Assembly (NCBI RefSeq): GCF_001482285.1
Contig: NZ_LOEP01000004.1
Coordinates: forward strand, 1-62,853
Length of the DNA: 62,853 bases
Direction of reading: 5' to 3'
Source: Haloferax sp. Q22
GTDB lineage: Archaea; Halobacteriota; Halobacteria; Halobacteriales; Haloferacaceae
Within the stretch, counting starts at the first letter, position 1. Each line of letters starts with the position of its first letter. The position numbers and the translations under genes are program-made. Shown one piece after another: positions 51,460 to 62,294 of the stretch. The notes beneath the pieces are model-generated. The model was not told the origin of the DNA. It ran no database searches and saw nothing but the letters and a program-made list of their open reading frames with translations.

Positions 51460-52116
51460 TCAAACCGACCCTGACTCCCACCGTCCCCAGTGAACGAGTT
51501 CGCTCGTGTCGATGCGCTCGCGCCACCCGTCTCGCTGTAGCACCGGCTCCTCAGGGAAGCCGTCTTCGGGATAGCCGACGCAGAGATACGCAATCGGCTC
51601 GACATGGTGCGGAATGCCCAGCACCTCGCGGACCTCGTGCGGGTAGAGAAACGACACCCAGCCGACGCCGATCCCCTCGGCCCGCGCGGCCAGCCAGAGG
51701 TTCTGCACGGCGAGACACGTCGAGTAGGCGTCCATCGCCTGCATCGTGTTGCGTCCGAGGACGTGCGGCGCGTCCCGCGTTGGGTCGCACGTGACGCAGA
51801 TGTTCACCGGCGCGTCGGTGATTCCCTCCAACTTCAACCGACCGAACTCCGATTTTCGGGGCTCCCGGTAGCCCTCACGGGCCGCCGCAATCGCTCGCTC
51901 CGCGATTGACGCGACGGCCGTCTTCGTCTCGTCGTCCTCGACGACCACGAAGTCCCACGGTTGCGAGAAGCCGACGCTCGGGGCGTGATGCGCGGCGTCG
52001 AGCAGTCGTGTCAGCGTCTCCTCGGACACCGGGTCGTCGCCGAACCGTCGGATGTCCCGCCGCGCGTATATCGACTTGTACACACCCGCCCGCTCGCGCT
52101 CCGTGAATGCAACCAT
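51460..52116 (-). CDS. bluB: 5,6-dimethylbenzimidazole synthase-like flavoenzyme (BluB/nitroreductase family)
   Basis: 218 aa from the ATG at 52116. BluB-type features include YARRDIRRFGDDPVSEETL, AAHHAPSVGFSQPWDFVVV and GIGVGWVSFLYPHEVREVLGIP followed by IAYLCVGYP, which separates BluB from ordinary nitroreductases. BluB cleaves FMNH2 with oxygen to make the lower ligand of B12. Cobamide synthesis genes are not adjacent. A generic nitroreductase is the alternative. Confidence 0.75.
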   Translation of the reverse strand: MVAFTERERAGVYKSIYARRDIRRFGDDPVSEETLTRLLDAAHHAPSVGFSQPWDFVVVEDDETKTAVASIAERAIAAAREGYREPRKSEFGRLKLEGITDAPVNICVTCDPTRDAPHVLGRNTMQAMDAYSTCLAVQNLWLAARAEGIGVGWVSFLYPHEVREVLGIPHHVEPIAYLCVGYPEDGFPEEPVLQRDGWRERIDTSELVHWGRWESGSV

Positions 52117-52219
52117 CGTTTCGATAGTCCAGACTGGCTTGTAAATCGGTTCTGATACGCCCGACGGCTCACACTTTGCCAACCAAAATAGTTACTAATC
52201 AGACACGAATGGGGGCCGT

Positions 52220-52369
52220 ATGGACTCCACACACAAATACAAACTCGACGTCATCATCTCCCTCCTGTTTTTGCTCTTGCTCATCGAGAGTTACCGGGTT
52301 GCCGGCTACTTCGGCGCAGCGTTCGTCGTGGTCGTCACCATCGTTCTCGTCCTCCCCGGTCCCGACTAA
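52220..52369 (+). CDS. Small two-helix membrane protein (49 aa)
   Basis: ATG at 52220, stop at 52367-52369. Starts MDSTHKYKLDVIISLL, then LIESYRVAGYFGAAFVVVVT and ends LPGPD. Two hydrophobic stretches and a clean haloarchaeal codon pattern support it. It is divergent from the bluB gene. No known family. Confidence 0.5.
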   Translation: MDSTHKYKLDVIISLLFLLLLIESYRVAGYFGAAFVVVVTIVLVLPGPD

Positions 52370-52504
52370 CCGAGTTGACGGGTGAAGTGAGTGCCGCCGT
52401 CACAGGTGATACGTGAGGACTTCGCACGGGGTCGTGCTGTCCCTCGATTTCACTTTCACTCTCCTAGGATTCGATACATATCCCCTGCCCGCGTCAGCGC
52501 AAGT

Positions 52505-52684
52505 ATGAGTGCGAACGTAGCAAGCGCGGACACGAGCGAACGGGACGGGACGCGACGCATCGACGTGACGACGGTCCGGACCGGTCGCGTCGCCGACTTC
52601 GCGGAGACGGAACTCGGCGACGCCGCTATCGGGTTCGAGCGCCGGGGCGGCTGGACCTACCTCGTCGCCAAAGACACGCAGTAA
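52505..52684 (+). CDS. Small soluble haloarchaeal protein
   Basis: 59 aa, starting MSANVASADTSERDGTRRID, with a compact C-terminal part (ETELGDAAIGFERRGGWTYL). Acidic, no membrane segment or metal motif. Conserved-looking but of unknown function. It is convergent with the downstream synthase gene. Confidence 0.5.
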   Translation: MSANVASADTSERDGTRRIDVTTVRTGRVADFAETELGDAAIGFERRGGWTYLVAKDTQ

Positions 52685-52764
52685 CTCGGAGAGACTGCGG
52701 TCTCAGAGCGAAATCGGCCGTCCGCGAGAAAGGGAGCGAACGCGGACGCGACAGGGTCGTTTTC

Positions 52765-54360
<1,596 letters not shown>

Positions 54361-54555
54361 GACGACTTACTCTATCCTCCGTCGGTGTGGTAGGTCCCGA
54401 CATAGTAGTTGAACACATATGTCGTCGAGTGTATAAAAGAGATGGTTCCGACAGAAATTGGTGTCTCGGCGGGGCCGTCGTTGGAAGCGCGTTCACTTGG
54501 CGGCGCGGGGATCGTCAGCGGTGTCGGCGTCGCAGCCGGTCGGTTTCGCTGACCC

Positions 54556-54903
54556 TCACTGCGAGAGTTCGACCAAGTCGCCGGGGTCTACGTCGTCTGC
54601 CGCGCCCGCGGGGAGTTCGATGATGGTGTCGGCCATGCCGAAGCCGATGCCCGTCCACGCCGACAGCCGCTTTTTCTTCGTCACCTCGTCGCCGACGAGC
54701 CAGAGCGCGTCGATGTCGAACGGGACGAACACCATGTGGAGGCTGTGGCGGTCGGCGTCGTCGAACCGGAACACGAGGGCGTAGTCGTCCGGCACGGAGC
54801 CGCGGAACATCAGCCCGCGCGCCTGCGAGAGAAACGAATCGGCCGTCTCGACGTTCGACGCGAGCGTCGATTGGGCTCCGTTCTGTCGGTGAACGAGTCT
54901 CAC
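54556..54903 (-). CDS. DUF192 family protein
   Basis: 115 aa from the GTG at 54903, in frame just before RLVHRQNGAQSTLASNVETA. Family core LSQARGLMFRG, then HSLHMVFVPFDIDALWLVGDEV and IIELPAGAADDVDPGDLVEL. DUF192 proteins are small beta-rich proteins of unknown role. Divergent from the next gene. Confidence 0.8.
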   Translation of the reverse strand: MRLVHRQNGAQSTLASNVETADSFLSQARGLMFRGSVPDDYALVFRFDDADRHSLHMVFVPFDIDALWLVGDEVTKKKRLSAWTGIGFGMADTIIELPAGAADDVDPGDLVELSQ

Positions 54904-55004
54904 GCCCCGGCTTCGACGGCGGGCGTGATGAATCCACCGCCGAGTGAGCGGGCCGTCTCCCGTCGAGAGCAACGTTTAGGCCCGCCCCGCCCCGAACGCG
55001 CTCC

Positions 55005-55547
55005 ATGGAGCGGACGCCGACAGGCACGCCCGTGGGAGTCGACGACCCTTACGACCACGCCGGTCGCTGCGACCACCTCACGAGCGACGGCGCGTGTCGC
55101 CTCGCCCGCGAGTACGCCGACCGCGACCCGGCGTTCGCCCGCGAGCGCGCCCGAGCGGACTACGAGTGCGTCGCGGCCGCGGAGGGCTGTGACTTCCGCG
55201 ACTGCCCGCACTACGCGTCGACGACGAACGGCCGCGAGTGCATCCGCTGCGGCCTCGAAGAGGTCCGCATGGCCCACGATTCGACCGCTCGCCCACTGCT
55301 CGAAGAACACCATCTCTCGTACGGCGGCCGCGGCGGTGATGGTGACGGCGACGGCGACGAACCCTCCCACGAAATCACGGTCGCGCTGTGCCGGTGGTGT
55401 CACACGAAGGTCCACAAGTCGTTCGCCCGCATCGACGACGACGCCTCGCCTGACGTCGAGGCCATCGCCGAGCGGGAGGGTCGCCGGACGAAGGAACTCG
55501 ACGAACTCGGGTTTCAGACGGCGCGGGACCGCGCCGGCGACGAGTGA
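55005..55547 (+). CDS. Cys-rich HNH-endonuclease-like protein
   Basis: 180 aa. N-terminal Cys/His cluster (RCDHL, CRLA, ECVAAAEGCDFRDCPH) and CIRCG suggest one or two zinc sites. The second half has LLEEHHLSYGG, an acidic GDGDGDGDE run, then HEITVALCRWCHTKVH, matching the beta-beta-alpha metal layout of HNH nucleases. Whether it cleaves nucleic acid is uncertain; the low-complexity insertion lies inside the putative active region. Confidence 0.65.
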   Translation: MERTPTGTPVGVDDPYDHAGRCDHLTSDGACRLAREYADRDPAFARERARADYECVAAAEGCDFRDCPHYASTTNGRECIRCGLEEVRMAHDSTARPLLEEHHLSYGGRGGDGDGDGDEPSHEITVALCRWCHTKVHKSFARIDDDASPDVEAIAEREGRRTKELDELGFQTARDRAGDE

Positions 55548-55708
55548 GTCGTGGGAGCGGACGAGGTGACAAGCGGCGACGAACCCACCCAACCACCGAA
55601 GCGACCGCCCGCGGCCCAACCGTCCCCGACGTGCCAATATGATGCACGGATACGCGTATCTCGACCACTCTTCGATTGACTTTTAGGCACGGTGGTCCAA
55701 TCCGGGAC

Positions 55709-56260
55709 ATGACCCGCATCGTCGTCATCGACAACCACGGGCAGTTCACCCACCTCGAACGGCGCGCGCTCCGCGACCTCGGCGTCGACACCGAACTCGT
55801 CGACAACGACACCGACCCCGCGGACATCGACGCGGACGGCATCGTCCTCTCCGGCGGCCCCGACATGGAACGCATCGGCCGCAGTCCCGACTACCTCGAC
55901 CTCGACGTGCCCGTCTTGGGCATCTGTCTCGGCATGCAGATTCTCGCCGAAGAACTCGACGGTCGCGTCGGCTCCGGCGACTACGGCGGCTACGCCGACG
56001 TGGACGTGGAAATCCTCGACGAGAACGACCCGCTCATCGGCTCGCTCGCCCCCGAGTCCCGCGTCTGGGCCAGCCACGCCGACGAGGTCAAGGAGGTCCC
56101 CGAGGGCTTCACCCACACCGCCACGAGCGACGTGTGTACCATCGAGGCCATGAGCGACGCCGACCGCGACCTCTACGGCGTCCAGTGGCACCCCGAGGTC
56201 GCCCACACCGCCGAGGGCGAGGAAGTCTTCGAGAACTTCATCGACATCTGCGAGCGGTAA
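55709..56260 (+). CDS. guaAA: GMP synthase glutaminase subunit A
   Basis: 183 aa from ATG 55709. Class I amidotransferase with nucleophile Cys73 in GICLGMQ and His/Glu of the triad in QWHPEVAH (about 164-171). Archaea use split GMP synthases; this subunit supplies ammonia to the PP-ATPase subunit (GuaAB), which is not in the window. Last step of GMP synthesis. Confidence 0.9.
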   Translation: MTRIVVIDNHGQFTHLERRALRDLGVDTELVDNDTDPADIDADGIVLSGGPDMERIGRSPDYLDLDVPVLGICLGMQILAEELDGRVGSGDYGGYADVDVEILDENDPLIGSLAPESRVWASHADEVKEVPEGFTHTATSDVCTIEAMSDADRDLYGVQWHPEVAHTAEGEEVFENFIDICER

Positions 56261-56466
56261 TCGACGACTACGAGCGGTACTCGACAACTGCGAGCAGTCG
56301 GTCGCCTTCGACCGCAACCGCGACCGCGTTCGCCACGGCGACACCCCTTTTTCTCTCCGTCGCCGCGGCGGAAAATCGCATCCCGGCGACACGACGCGGT
56401 CTCTCACGGTCGTTCCTCGGAAGCAAGCCGAGACATTTACCGGCCTCCGTTCTGTCTGTTCGGGAA

Positions 56467-58380
56467 ATGACCTCCACCCAGAGCGACCTCGCTGGGCTCT
56501 CGCGGTTCATCTTCCGCGCGCCCAGCTGGTACACGAGTCTCGGGTTCGCCCTGCTCGTCGCCGCGATGGCGGGTATCGGGGCGTTCGACTCCGGGGACCT
56601 CGCCGGCTCGTGGCGGGGCATCTTCTTCCTCGGCAGAGACGCTTGGGAAGGCATCTTCTTCATCGGGATTCCAACTGTCGTCGCGGCGTTCGGGACCACC
56701 GGCGTCGACCGGTTCGTCGGCGGGAAGCTGACGCACAACCGCTCGTCGCTCCTCGCACTCGCCGGCGAGGTGATTATCGTCACGTTCCTCACCGGAGCCG
56801 CCATCGTCTCCGTCTTCACGGGCCTCGGCCAGACGTTCATCTTCGACGCGCTCGTGGTCGCCCTCGCGTCGGTGTTCGCCTTCCGCCTGCTCATCGTGAT
56901 GGCCGTCTCACGGTCGTCGCTGCTCATCGCGGCGGTCCCGGCGAGCATCCAGACGCTCACGTCCGCCGTGCTCCTGTTTGTCTACAGCGGGACGCTCAGA
57001 TTCTTCGAGGTAGGTGGCCCCATCCTCGACGCCTATCTGATGCCCTATCTCGCCCGCCCCGACCGGGCCCCGCCGGAGCTGTCGGCCATCGCGCTGAGTC
57101 ACTTCCAACTCCTCGCTATCACCTGCGTGATGTACGCGCTCGGCGTCTACGTCTTCCTCCGCATCGTCGACCGCCCGTGGCGGCGGAGCCTCGGCGTGTC
57201 CGTCCTCGACTTCATCCGCGGCTTCATCGGCCACATCGCCGAGGGGACCCGCGAGCTGGAGGACTTCTTCGAACAGCTCGGCCAGGAGGCCATCGTCCCC
57301 GTCACCGTGCTCTCGTTCGAGCGCGAGGACGGCACCGAGAAAGCCCGGTTCGTCCTGCCGATGATTCATCCCGGGCCGATGGGCGAAATCGGCGGCGGCA
57401 ACTTCCCCGAACGCGTCGCCCGACGCGCCGAGGGCCTTGCGTTCCCGCCACACGCGACCGCCGGCCACGACTTCAACCTCGTGACCGAGCGCGAGGTCGA
57501 CGTGGTCCTCGACGCGGCCGACGACGCCTACGAGCGCATCGAGTACAGCCCGGACGTGACAGAAAGCGTTCGCGTGCAGTCCGGCGACGCGAAGATGCTC
57601 GGCCAGCGCTTCGGCGACGACGCGCTCCTCGTGTCGACGTACGCCCCGCAGTTCGCCGACGACGTGGAGTACGCGGTCGGCCTCTCGGCGTCCGCCGAGG
57701 CCCGAACCACGGGCCTGCGGGATGTACTCCTCGTCGACGCCCACAACTGCAACAACGGGCTCCAAGGGGCCGACCTCGGCCACGTCACCCCGGGGAGCAA
57801 GCGGTCGTTCGACATGATTACCGCCGCCGGACTCGCGGGCGAGGAACTCTCGGCGTCGTCGCACGACTCGCTCTCGCTGGGGACGGCGTTCGACCCGACC
57901 GACTGGACGCCCCGGGAGGGCATCGGGCCGCTGGGCATCCGCGTGGCCGCGACGAGCGTCGGCGACCAGACGACCGCGTACGTCCTCATCGACGGGAACA
58001 ACATGGAACCGGGGCTGCGCGACCGCATCGTCGAGGGACTCACGACCGGGCCGAACGCGAAAGCCGACGTCGCCGAGGTGATGACGACCGACACGCACAT
58101 CGTCAACACCGTCGAGGCGGAAAACCAGGTCGGCGCGGCCATCGACCCCGACGAACTCCACGAGACCATCGACCGCCTCGTCGACGAGGCGCTCGCGGAC
58201 GCCGAACCCGTCGTCGCCGGCATGGCGACCGAGCGCGCCGAGGTGACGATTTTCGGCAACGACCGCACCGAGACGCTCGCCAGCCACGCCAACGTCGTCG
58301 TCTCGATGGGCGGGGCGCTCGCGCTCGCGCTCATCCTCGCGGCGATGGCCGTCAGTCTGCTCGTGTTCTTCCTCCCGTAG
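56467..58380 (+). CDS. DUF2070 membrane protein
   Basis: 637 aa from ATG 56467. Six to seven N-terminal helices (about 25-235), then a cytoplasmic domain of about 350 residues containing FVLPMIHPGPMGEIGGGNFPERVA, VDAHNCNNG and DGNNMEPGLR, and a C-terminal helix. DUF2070 is restricted to archaea; the His/Asp/Asn motifs suggest a metal-dependent hydrolase-like domain. Role unknown. Confidence 0.85.
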   Translation: MTSTQSDLAGLSRFIFRAPSWYTSLGFALLVAAMAGIGAFDSGDLAGSWRGIFFLGRDAWEGIFFIGIPTVVAAFGTTGVDRFVGGKLTHNRSSLLALAGEVIIVTFLTGAAIVSVFTGLGQTFIFDALVVALASVFAFRLLIVMAVSRSSLLIAAVPASIQTLTSAVLLFVYSGTLRFFEVGGPILDAYLMPYLARPDRAPPELSAIALSHFQLLAITCVMYALGVYVFLRIVDRPWRRSLGVSVLDFIRGFIGHIAEGTRELEDFFEQLGQEAIVPVTVLSFEREDGTEKARFVLPMIHPGPMGEIGGGNFPERVARRAEGLAFPPHATAGHDFNLVTEREVDVVLDAADDAYERIEYSPDVTESVRVQSGDAKMLGQRFGDDALLVSTYAPQFADDVEYAVGLSASAEARTTGLRDVLLVDAHNCNNGLQGADLGHVTPGSKRSFDMITAAGLAGEELSASSHDSLSLGTAFDPTDWTPREGIGPLGIRVAATSVGDQTTAYVLIDGNNMEPGLRDRIVEGLTTGPNAKADVAEVMTTDTHIVNTVEAENQVGAAIDPDELHETIDRLVDEALADAEPVVAGMATERAEVTIFGNDRTETLASHANVVVSMGGALALALILAAMAVSLLVFFLP

Positions 58381-58495
58381 GTGACGCTGGCGACACGTCG
58401 CCCGCACCACCCTCGTCTCCCGCACCCCGTTTACCGACGGGTCCGGCGTCGCCACTCACGATTCGATTCGAGCGACGAGCAACCTTCCCGTCGCA

Positions 58496-58702
58496 CTACT
58501 TCAGCGAGAGCGTTCGCGTCTCGATAGCGCCGCAACTCGGACAGACCCGCCGGTAGAACACGCTCGACCCGGTTGTCTTGGCGGACCACTCACCGTCGCT
58601 GTCGGTGAAGCCACACTTCGAACAGGTGAGGTCGGCCTCGCTGTATCGCTCTCGCAACCGGTCCAGTGCGGTCGTCCCTCTTGGCGTCCTTCTGATTGAC
58701 AT
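58496..58702 (-). CDS. Small zinc-finger protein (HVO_0649-type)
   Basis: 68 aa from ATG 58702. Two Cys pairs (CSKCG, CPSCG) with the pattern TDSDGEWSAKTTGSSVFYRRVCPSCG, typical of a haloarchaeal micro-protein family with a single zinc ribbon. It lacks any other domain. Likely a DNA/RNA or protein binder; function not known. Confidence 0.65.
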   Translation of the reverse strand: MSIRRTPRGTTALDRLRERYSEADLTCSKCGFTDSDGEWSAKTTGSSVFYRRVCPSCGAIETRTLSLK

Positions 58703-58884
58703 GAGGTAACATACACCACTGTCCTGTTTAATTGTGTCGTATGGCACAATCCCTAGGCGCAGTGATACTTGCGGAATCCAAAAATCACCGCCCGAATCAC
58801 TCACATTCGGCCCGCCTTCGACCGGTACAGCGCCGCCGCTCACCGGGAGAAACCGAGTGCGGGGGGTGCCCGCGAGAACGTCCC

Positions 58885-59139
58885 TTACTCTTCGTCGGCG
58901 GCCGCGAACAGTTCGTCCACGGCCTCCTGCGCCGTCAGCGCCGCCTCCTCGGCGACGGCTTCCGCGTCGTCGGCATCGTCGGGCGCGTTGACGTACACGT
59001 CAACGTCGAGGACGCCGTCTTCGAACGTCACGGTGACGTCGAAGTCCTTGACGCGAGACTGCTTGAAGCGGGCGAAGATGAGGCCCTCAGCCGCTTCCGC
59101 GGCGGTCTGGACCACTTCTTCGTCCGTCGGCTGTGGCAT
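58885..59139 (-). CDS. DUF3194 family protein
   Basis: 84 aa acidic protein starting MPQPTDEEVVQTAAEAAEG with a small alpha-beta core (VKDFDVTVTFEDGVLDVDVYVN). Encoded immediately after prefoldin beta with no gap, a conserved archaeal neighbourhood. Last gene of the operon. Function unknown. Confidence 0.8.
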   Translation of the reverse strand: MPQPTDEEVVQTAAEAAEGLIFARFKQSRVKDFDVTVTFEDGVLDVDVYVNAPDDADDAEAVAEEAALTAQEAVDELFAAADEE

Positions 59140-59523
59140 TTACGCGCCGCCGGGGCCCATCGGACCCGCGCCGCCCGCGCCGCCCTGGAGCATCTGCTGG
59201 AGCTCTTCCTGCAGGCTCTCGAACTTCTCCTGCACGCGCGTCTCCTGCTTCGTGAGCTGTTCGACGCGCACTTCGAGGCTCTCGACCTTCTCTTCGAGGT
59301 CGTCCTTGGCCGCTTCGTAGTCGGTCTCGATGAGGAGTTCGCCGACCTCGCGGTACATCTTGGAGTCAGCGTCGATTTCCTCGAGCGTGGTGAGCGCCGT
59401 CTGTGCTTCGTTGAGCGCGGTCTCGGAGGACTGCTTCTGCTCGGAGACGTTCTGGGCGGTCTCCTGAAGGTTCTGCAGTTCTTCGAGCTTCTCTTGGGCT
59501 TCCGGCGGCAGACTTCCCTGCAT
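59140..59523 (-). CDS. pfdB: Prefoldin beta subunit
   Basis: 127 aa. Two long coiled-coil helices (about 5-45 and 72-110) joined by a beta hairpin region, then a Gly/Ala-rich tail. The starting [20 protein letters not shown] is typical. With the alpha subunit it forms the hexameric chaperone that hands unfolded protein to the thermosome. Stop and next start are adjacent. Confidence 0.9.
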   Translation of the reverse strand: MQGSLPPEAQEKLEELQNLQETAQNVSEQKQSSETALNEAQTALTTLEEIDADSKMYREVGELLIETDYEAAKDDLEEKVESLEVRVEQLTKQETRVQEKFESLQEELQQMLQGGAGGAGPMGPGGA

Positions 59524-59566
59524 ACCCGAACCGACGGGACGCCGGCCCTAAAACACCCGCGGTCTC

Positions 59567-59836
59567 CTACGCGGATCCGGACAGTGGCTCGCCGGCGTCC
59601 GCGACGCGCTCTGCGGTCTCGACGAGGCGTATCCACGAGTTCACGCCCGCGCGGAGCGCGACGAGGTCGTCGGCCTCGACGGTGACGACGACGGTCCGCC
59701 CCTCGCGGCCGACGCGGGCACCGGACCGGGCGTCGTCTATCTCGCCTTCCTCGACGGCGACGCTCCGCTCGACGACGCGTGCGCGTCGCTCGTCAGAATA
59801 GTCGAATTCGAGCGAAGCGCTGTGCGCTGGACGCAC
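59567..59836 (-). CDS. pcc1: KEOPS complex subunit Pcc1
   Basis: 89 aa from the GTG at 59836, one base after the rpoP stop. Small alpha-beta protein with VEADDLVALRAGVNSWIRLVETA, characteristic of Pcc1, the dimerising subunit of KEOPS that makes t6A37 on tRNA. Members in archaea sit in this ribosomal/polymerase operon. Confidence 0.85.
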   Translation of the reverse strand: MRPAHSASLEFDYSDERRARVVERSVAVEEGEIDDARSGARVGREGRTVVVTVEADDLVALRAGVNSWIRLVETAERVADAGEPLSGSA

Positions 59837-59837
59837 G

Positions 59838-59972
59838 CTACTCGACGGCGACTTCTTTGACGTTGGGGGACCGCTCCTTCAGCAGGACGCGGTGCCCGCA
59901 GTACGGACAGCGGACGCCACCGAACTCGTCCAGTTCGACATCGCGCTTGCACCGGGAACACTTGTAGCTCAT
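59838..59972 (-). CDS. rpoP: RNA polymerase subunit P (Rpo12)
   Basis: 44 aa. [19 protein letters not shown], then [15 protein letters not shown]. Two CxxC pairs bind one zinc; the length is typical for archaeal Rpo12. Lies between rpl37ae and pcc1. Confidence 0.95.
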   Translation of the reverse strand: MSYKCSRCKRDVELDEFGGVRCPYCGHRVLLKERSPNVKEVAVE

Positions 59973-60005
59973 TGTGAGATGTGAAGAGTCGAGGCTACTT
60001 GGGAG

Positions 60006-60275
60006 TTATTCGTCCTCGCCGGTGAGCGCGGCGCGGATGGAGCGGCGGACCTGCTTGCCTGCGGGGGTCTGCGGGCGGTAGGTACCGCCGGTGAAGACCT
60101 CACCGGTCTCTTCGTTCTTCCAGATGCCGGTTCCGACGCGGGTGACGTCGTCGCCGTCGACTTTGGAGTTGCGCATCTCTGCTTCGATTTCCTTGACACG
60201 GCGTCGAGCGACGCGGCCGTACCGCGCGCCGAAGCGCCCGGAACTACCGACGGATCGAGCCTTCTTGTCGGCCAT
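60006..60275 (-). CDS. rpl37ae: Ribosomal protein L37Ae (cysteine-less)
   Basis: 89 aa from ATG 60275. It starts [20 protein letters not shown] and has [27 protein letters not shown], matching L37Ae. The four zinc-ligand cysteines of other L37Ae proteins are replaced ([10 protein letters not shown] and KNEETGEV), so it should fold without zinc. First gene of the rpoP-pcc1-pfdB operon. Confidence 0.9.
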   Translation of the reverse strand: MADKKARSVGSSGRFGARYGRVARRRVKEIEAEMRNSKVDGDDVTRVGTGIWKNEETGEVFTGGTYRPQTPAGKQVRRSIRAALTGEDE

Positions 60276-60377
60276 AGTACCGCGAACTACCTCGCCGGTA
60301 TGGATAAACCCTACGAGTCGTCTCGGCATGTGACGGGCCTAGACACCGCTTTGTCGCCGGCGTGCGTACGGGAGGCC

Positions 60378-61388
60378 ATGACACAACACGTGGTGGTCGG
60401 TGCCGGCCCGGTCGGACTCGCGGTGATGGAACAGCTCAGGGAACGCGGGGCGGACGTGGCCGCGGTGACGCGCCACGAACCAGACTTCCTCCCTGAGGGC
60501 GTCGAGAGCCGCCTCGCCGACGTGCTCTACCCCGACCGCGCCGTCGCGGCGCTCGCGGATGCGGATGTCGTCTACCACTGCGCGCAACCGCCGTACGACG
60601 AGTGGCCCGAACTGTTCCCCGACCTCACCCGCGGCATCGTCGCGGGCGTCGAAGCCGCCGGCGCGCGCCTCGTCGTCGCCGAGAACCTCTACATGTACGG
60701 CCCGGTGCAGGTCCGCCTCACCGAGGACCTCCCGTACGCCGCCACCGGCCCGAAGGGACAGACCAGAGCCGAGTGCGCCGACATCGTCCTCGACGCCCAC
60801 GAGGCGGGCCGCATCGAGGCCACCATCGGCCGCGCCAGCGACTTCTTCGGCCCGCGCGTCCGCGAATCGGCCGTCGGCGAGCAGGTGTTCGGAGCCGCCG
60901 TCGCCGGCAAGCGCGCGAAGGTGTTCGGCGACCCGCGACTCGCCCACACCTACACCTACGTCCCCGACTTCGCGCGGGCGCTCGTCCTCCTCGGCGAGCG
61001 CGACGAGGCCCTCGGCGAGGTCTGGCACGTCCCGAACTCCGAGACGGTCTCGACGCGCCGCTTCGTCGACCTCGTCTACGAGGCCGCCGACATCGACCCG
61101 GGCTTTCCGCACATCATCGCCGCGACGGGGCTCGCGCTGACCATCGGCGGCTACCTGAGTGCGCCGCTGAAGGAGCTCTCCGAGATGCGCTACGCCTTCG
61201 AGGAACCGTACGTCGTTCGCGACGCGAAGTTCCGCGAGACGTTCGGGGACGCCGTCGAACCGACGCCGCTGCGAGACGCCATCGCCGAGACGGTCGCGTG
61301 GTACGAAACGCAACGGGAAGACGCAGCGGCCGAGGCCGAGCCGATTCACATCGAGACGGTTTCGGAGGGGACCGCCGAGTCGGCCTGA
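60378..61388 (+). CDS. NAD-dependent epimerase/dehydratase-like protein
   Basis: 336 aa from ATG 60378. Rossmann fold with HVVVGAGPVGLAV, DADVVYHCAQPPYDEW, and an extended SDR pattern VAENLYMYGPV where the usual Y-x-x-x-K is not obvious (GPKGQTRAECAD follows). NAD-binding is therefore clear, catalysis less so. C-terminal acidic tail. It diverges from rpl37ae. Confidence 0.75.
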   Translation: MTQHVVVGAGPVGLAVMEQLRERGADVAAVTRHEPDFLPEGVESRLADVLYPDRAVAALADADVVYHCAQPPYDEWPELFPDLTRGIVAGVEAAGARLVVAENLYMYGPVQVRLTEDLPYAATGPKGQTRAECADIVLDAHEAGRIEATIGRASDFFGPRVRESAVGEQVFGAAVAGKRAKVFGDPRLAHTYTYVPDFARALVLLGERDEALGEVWHVPNSETVSTRRFVDLVYEAADIDPGFPHIIAATGLALTIGGYLSAPLKELSEMRYAFEEPYVVRDAKFRETFGDAVEPTPLRDAIAETVAWYETQREDAAAEAEPIHIETVSEGTAESA

Positions 61389-61395
61389 GTCAGCC

Positions 61396-61426
61396 ATTCG
61401 ATTCCGATTCCGATTCCGATTCCGAC
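61396..61426. repeat. Short tandem repeat of GATTCC
   Basis: About five consecutive copies of ATTCCG/GATTCC between two convergent genes. A simple-sequence tract without coding role. Confidence 0.6.
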
Positions 61427-61444
61427 TCGGCGTGTTTTCCGCCG

Positions 61445-62170
61445 CTACGTGTCTTGTAACTCGTCTTCTCGCAGCGCCTCGTTCAGGTCGTCGCGGACGC
61501 GCTCGCCCGTCTCACGGTTCATCGCCGTCGTGACGATTCGGTTCTCTTGGACGCTCGACCCGTCTCGTAGGAGGAGTCTGACGTTGCCGTTGTCGTCGGC
61601 GCGGGTGACCTTCGCCCGGAGCCCCGTCCGCGACCCGGTCCCCCCGGCGTCGATGGGACCGGGAATGACCTTCTTGACGTGCGGGTGGCCGGCGACGACG
61701 CCGATTGCTCGGCGGCCCCGTCGCCCCCCGATGAGCGTGCTGTGGCTCCCGCCCAACTTCTCGGCGGGCGGGATGTCGACGACCTCCAGCGTCCGCTCGC
61801 CGCGGGTGTCGAGGACGCGCTGGACCGGATTGTCGTCGGAGACGCGGTAGAACTCGTGGTGGAGTTGGGCGCGCGTCTCGCGGAGCGGGCCGCGCTCGCC
61901 CGCGGCGTACACGGTCTCGGGGCGCTTGCGCCGAATCTCGTCGGCGACGAGGCCGGCGAAGTTGCGGAGTTGGACGACCTTCGTCTCGTCGTCCGACTCG
62001 GGAATCGTCGTGACCGTCGTCTCGCCGAGCACGTCCTCCTCGTCGAGGAACGTCAGCGTCGCGCGGTCGGCCTCGAAGACGGCCACGACGGCGTCGCAGT
62101 TGGCGGTGTTGCAGGTGAGACAGTAGTCTCCCGGCTTCTCTAACGGGTTTCCACACCGCCGACAGTGCAT
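61445..62170 (-). CDS. DUF2103 metal-binding protein
   Basis: 241 aa from ATG 62170 (the open frame upstream is spurious). N-terminal zinc ribbon MHCRRCGNPLEK...CLTCN, then an archaeal DUF2103 core (GGSHSTLIGGRRGRRAIGVVAGHPHVKKVIPGPI), which resembles a small nucleic-acid-binding domain. Convergent with the epimerase. Confidence 0.75.
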   Translation of the reverse strand: MHCRRCGNPLEKPGDYCLTCNTANCDAVVAVFEADRATLTFLDEEDVLGETTVTTIPESDDETKVVQLRNFAGLVADEIRRKRPETVYAAGERGPLRETRAQLHHEFYRVSDDNPVQRVLDTRGERTLEVVDIPPAEKLGGSHSTLIGGRRGRRAIGVVAGHPHVKKVIPGPIDAGGTGSRTGLRAKVTRADDNGNVRLLLRDGSSVQENRIVTTAMNRETGERVRDDLNEALREDELQDT

Positions 62171-62294
62171 ATCGACGTGTCGGGCGTGCGCGTACAAAAG
62201 GCCGTTTATGCCGGCCGGCGCAGACGCGCCGCGACTCCCGGCGCGCGTCGCCCGGCGAAACATATTCGTCCCCGTGTCCGAGAGTCCACTTCGT

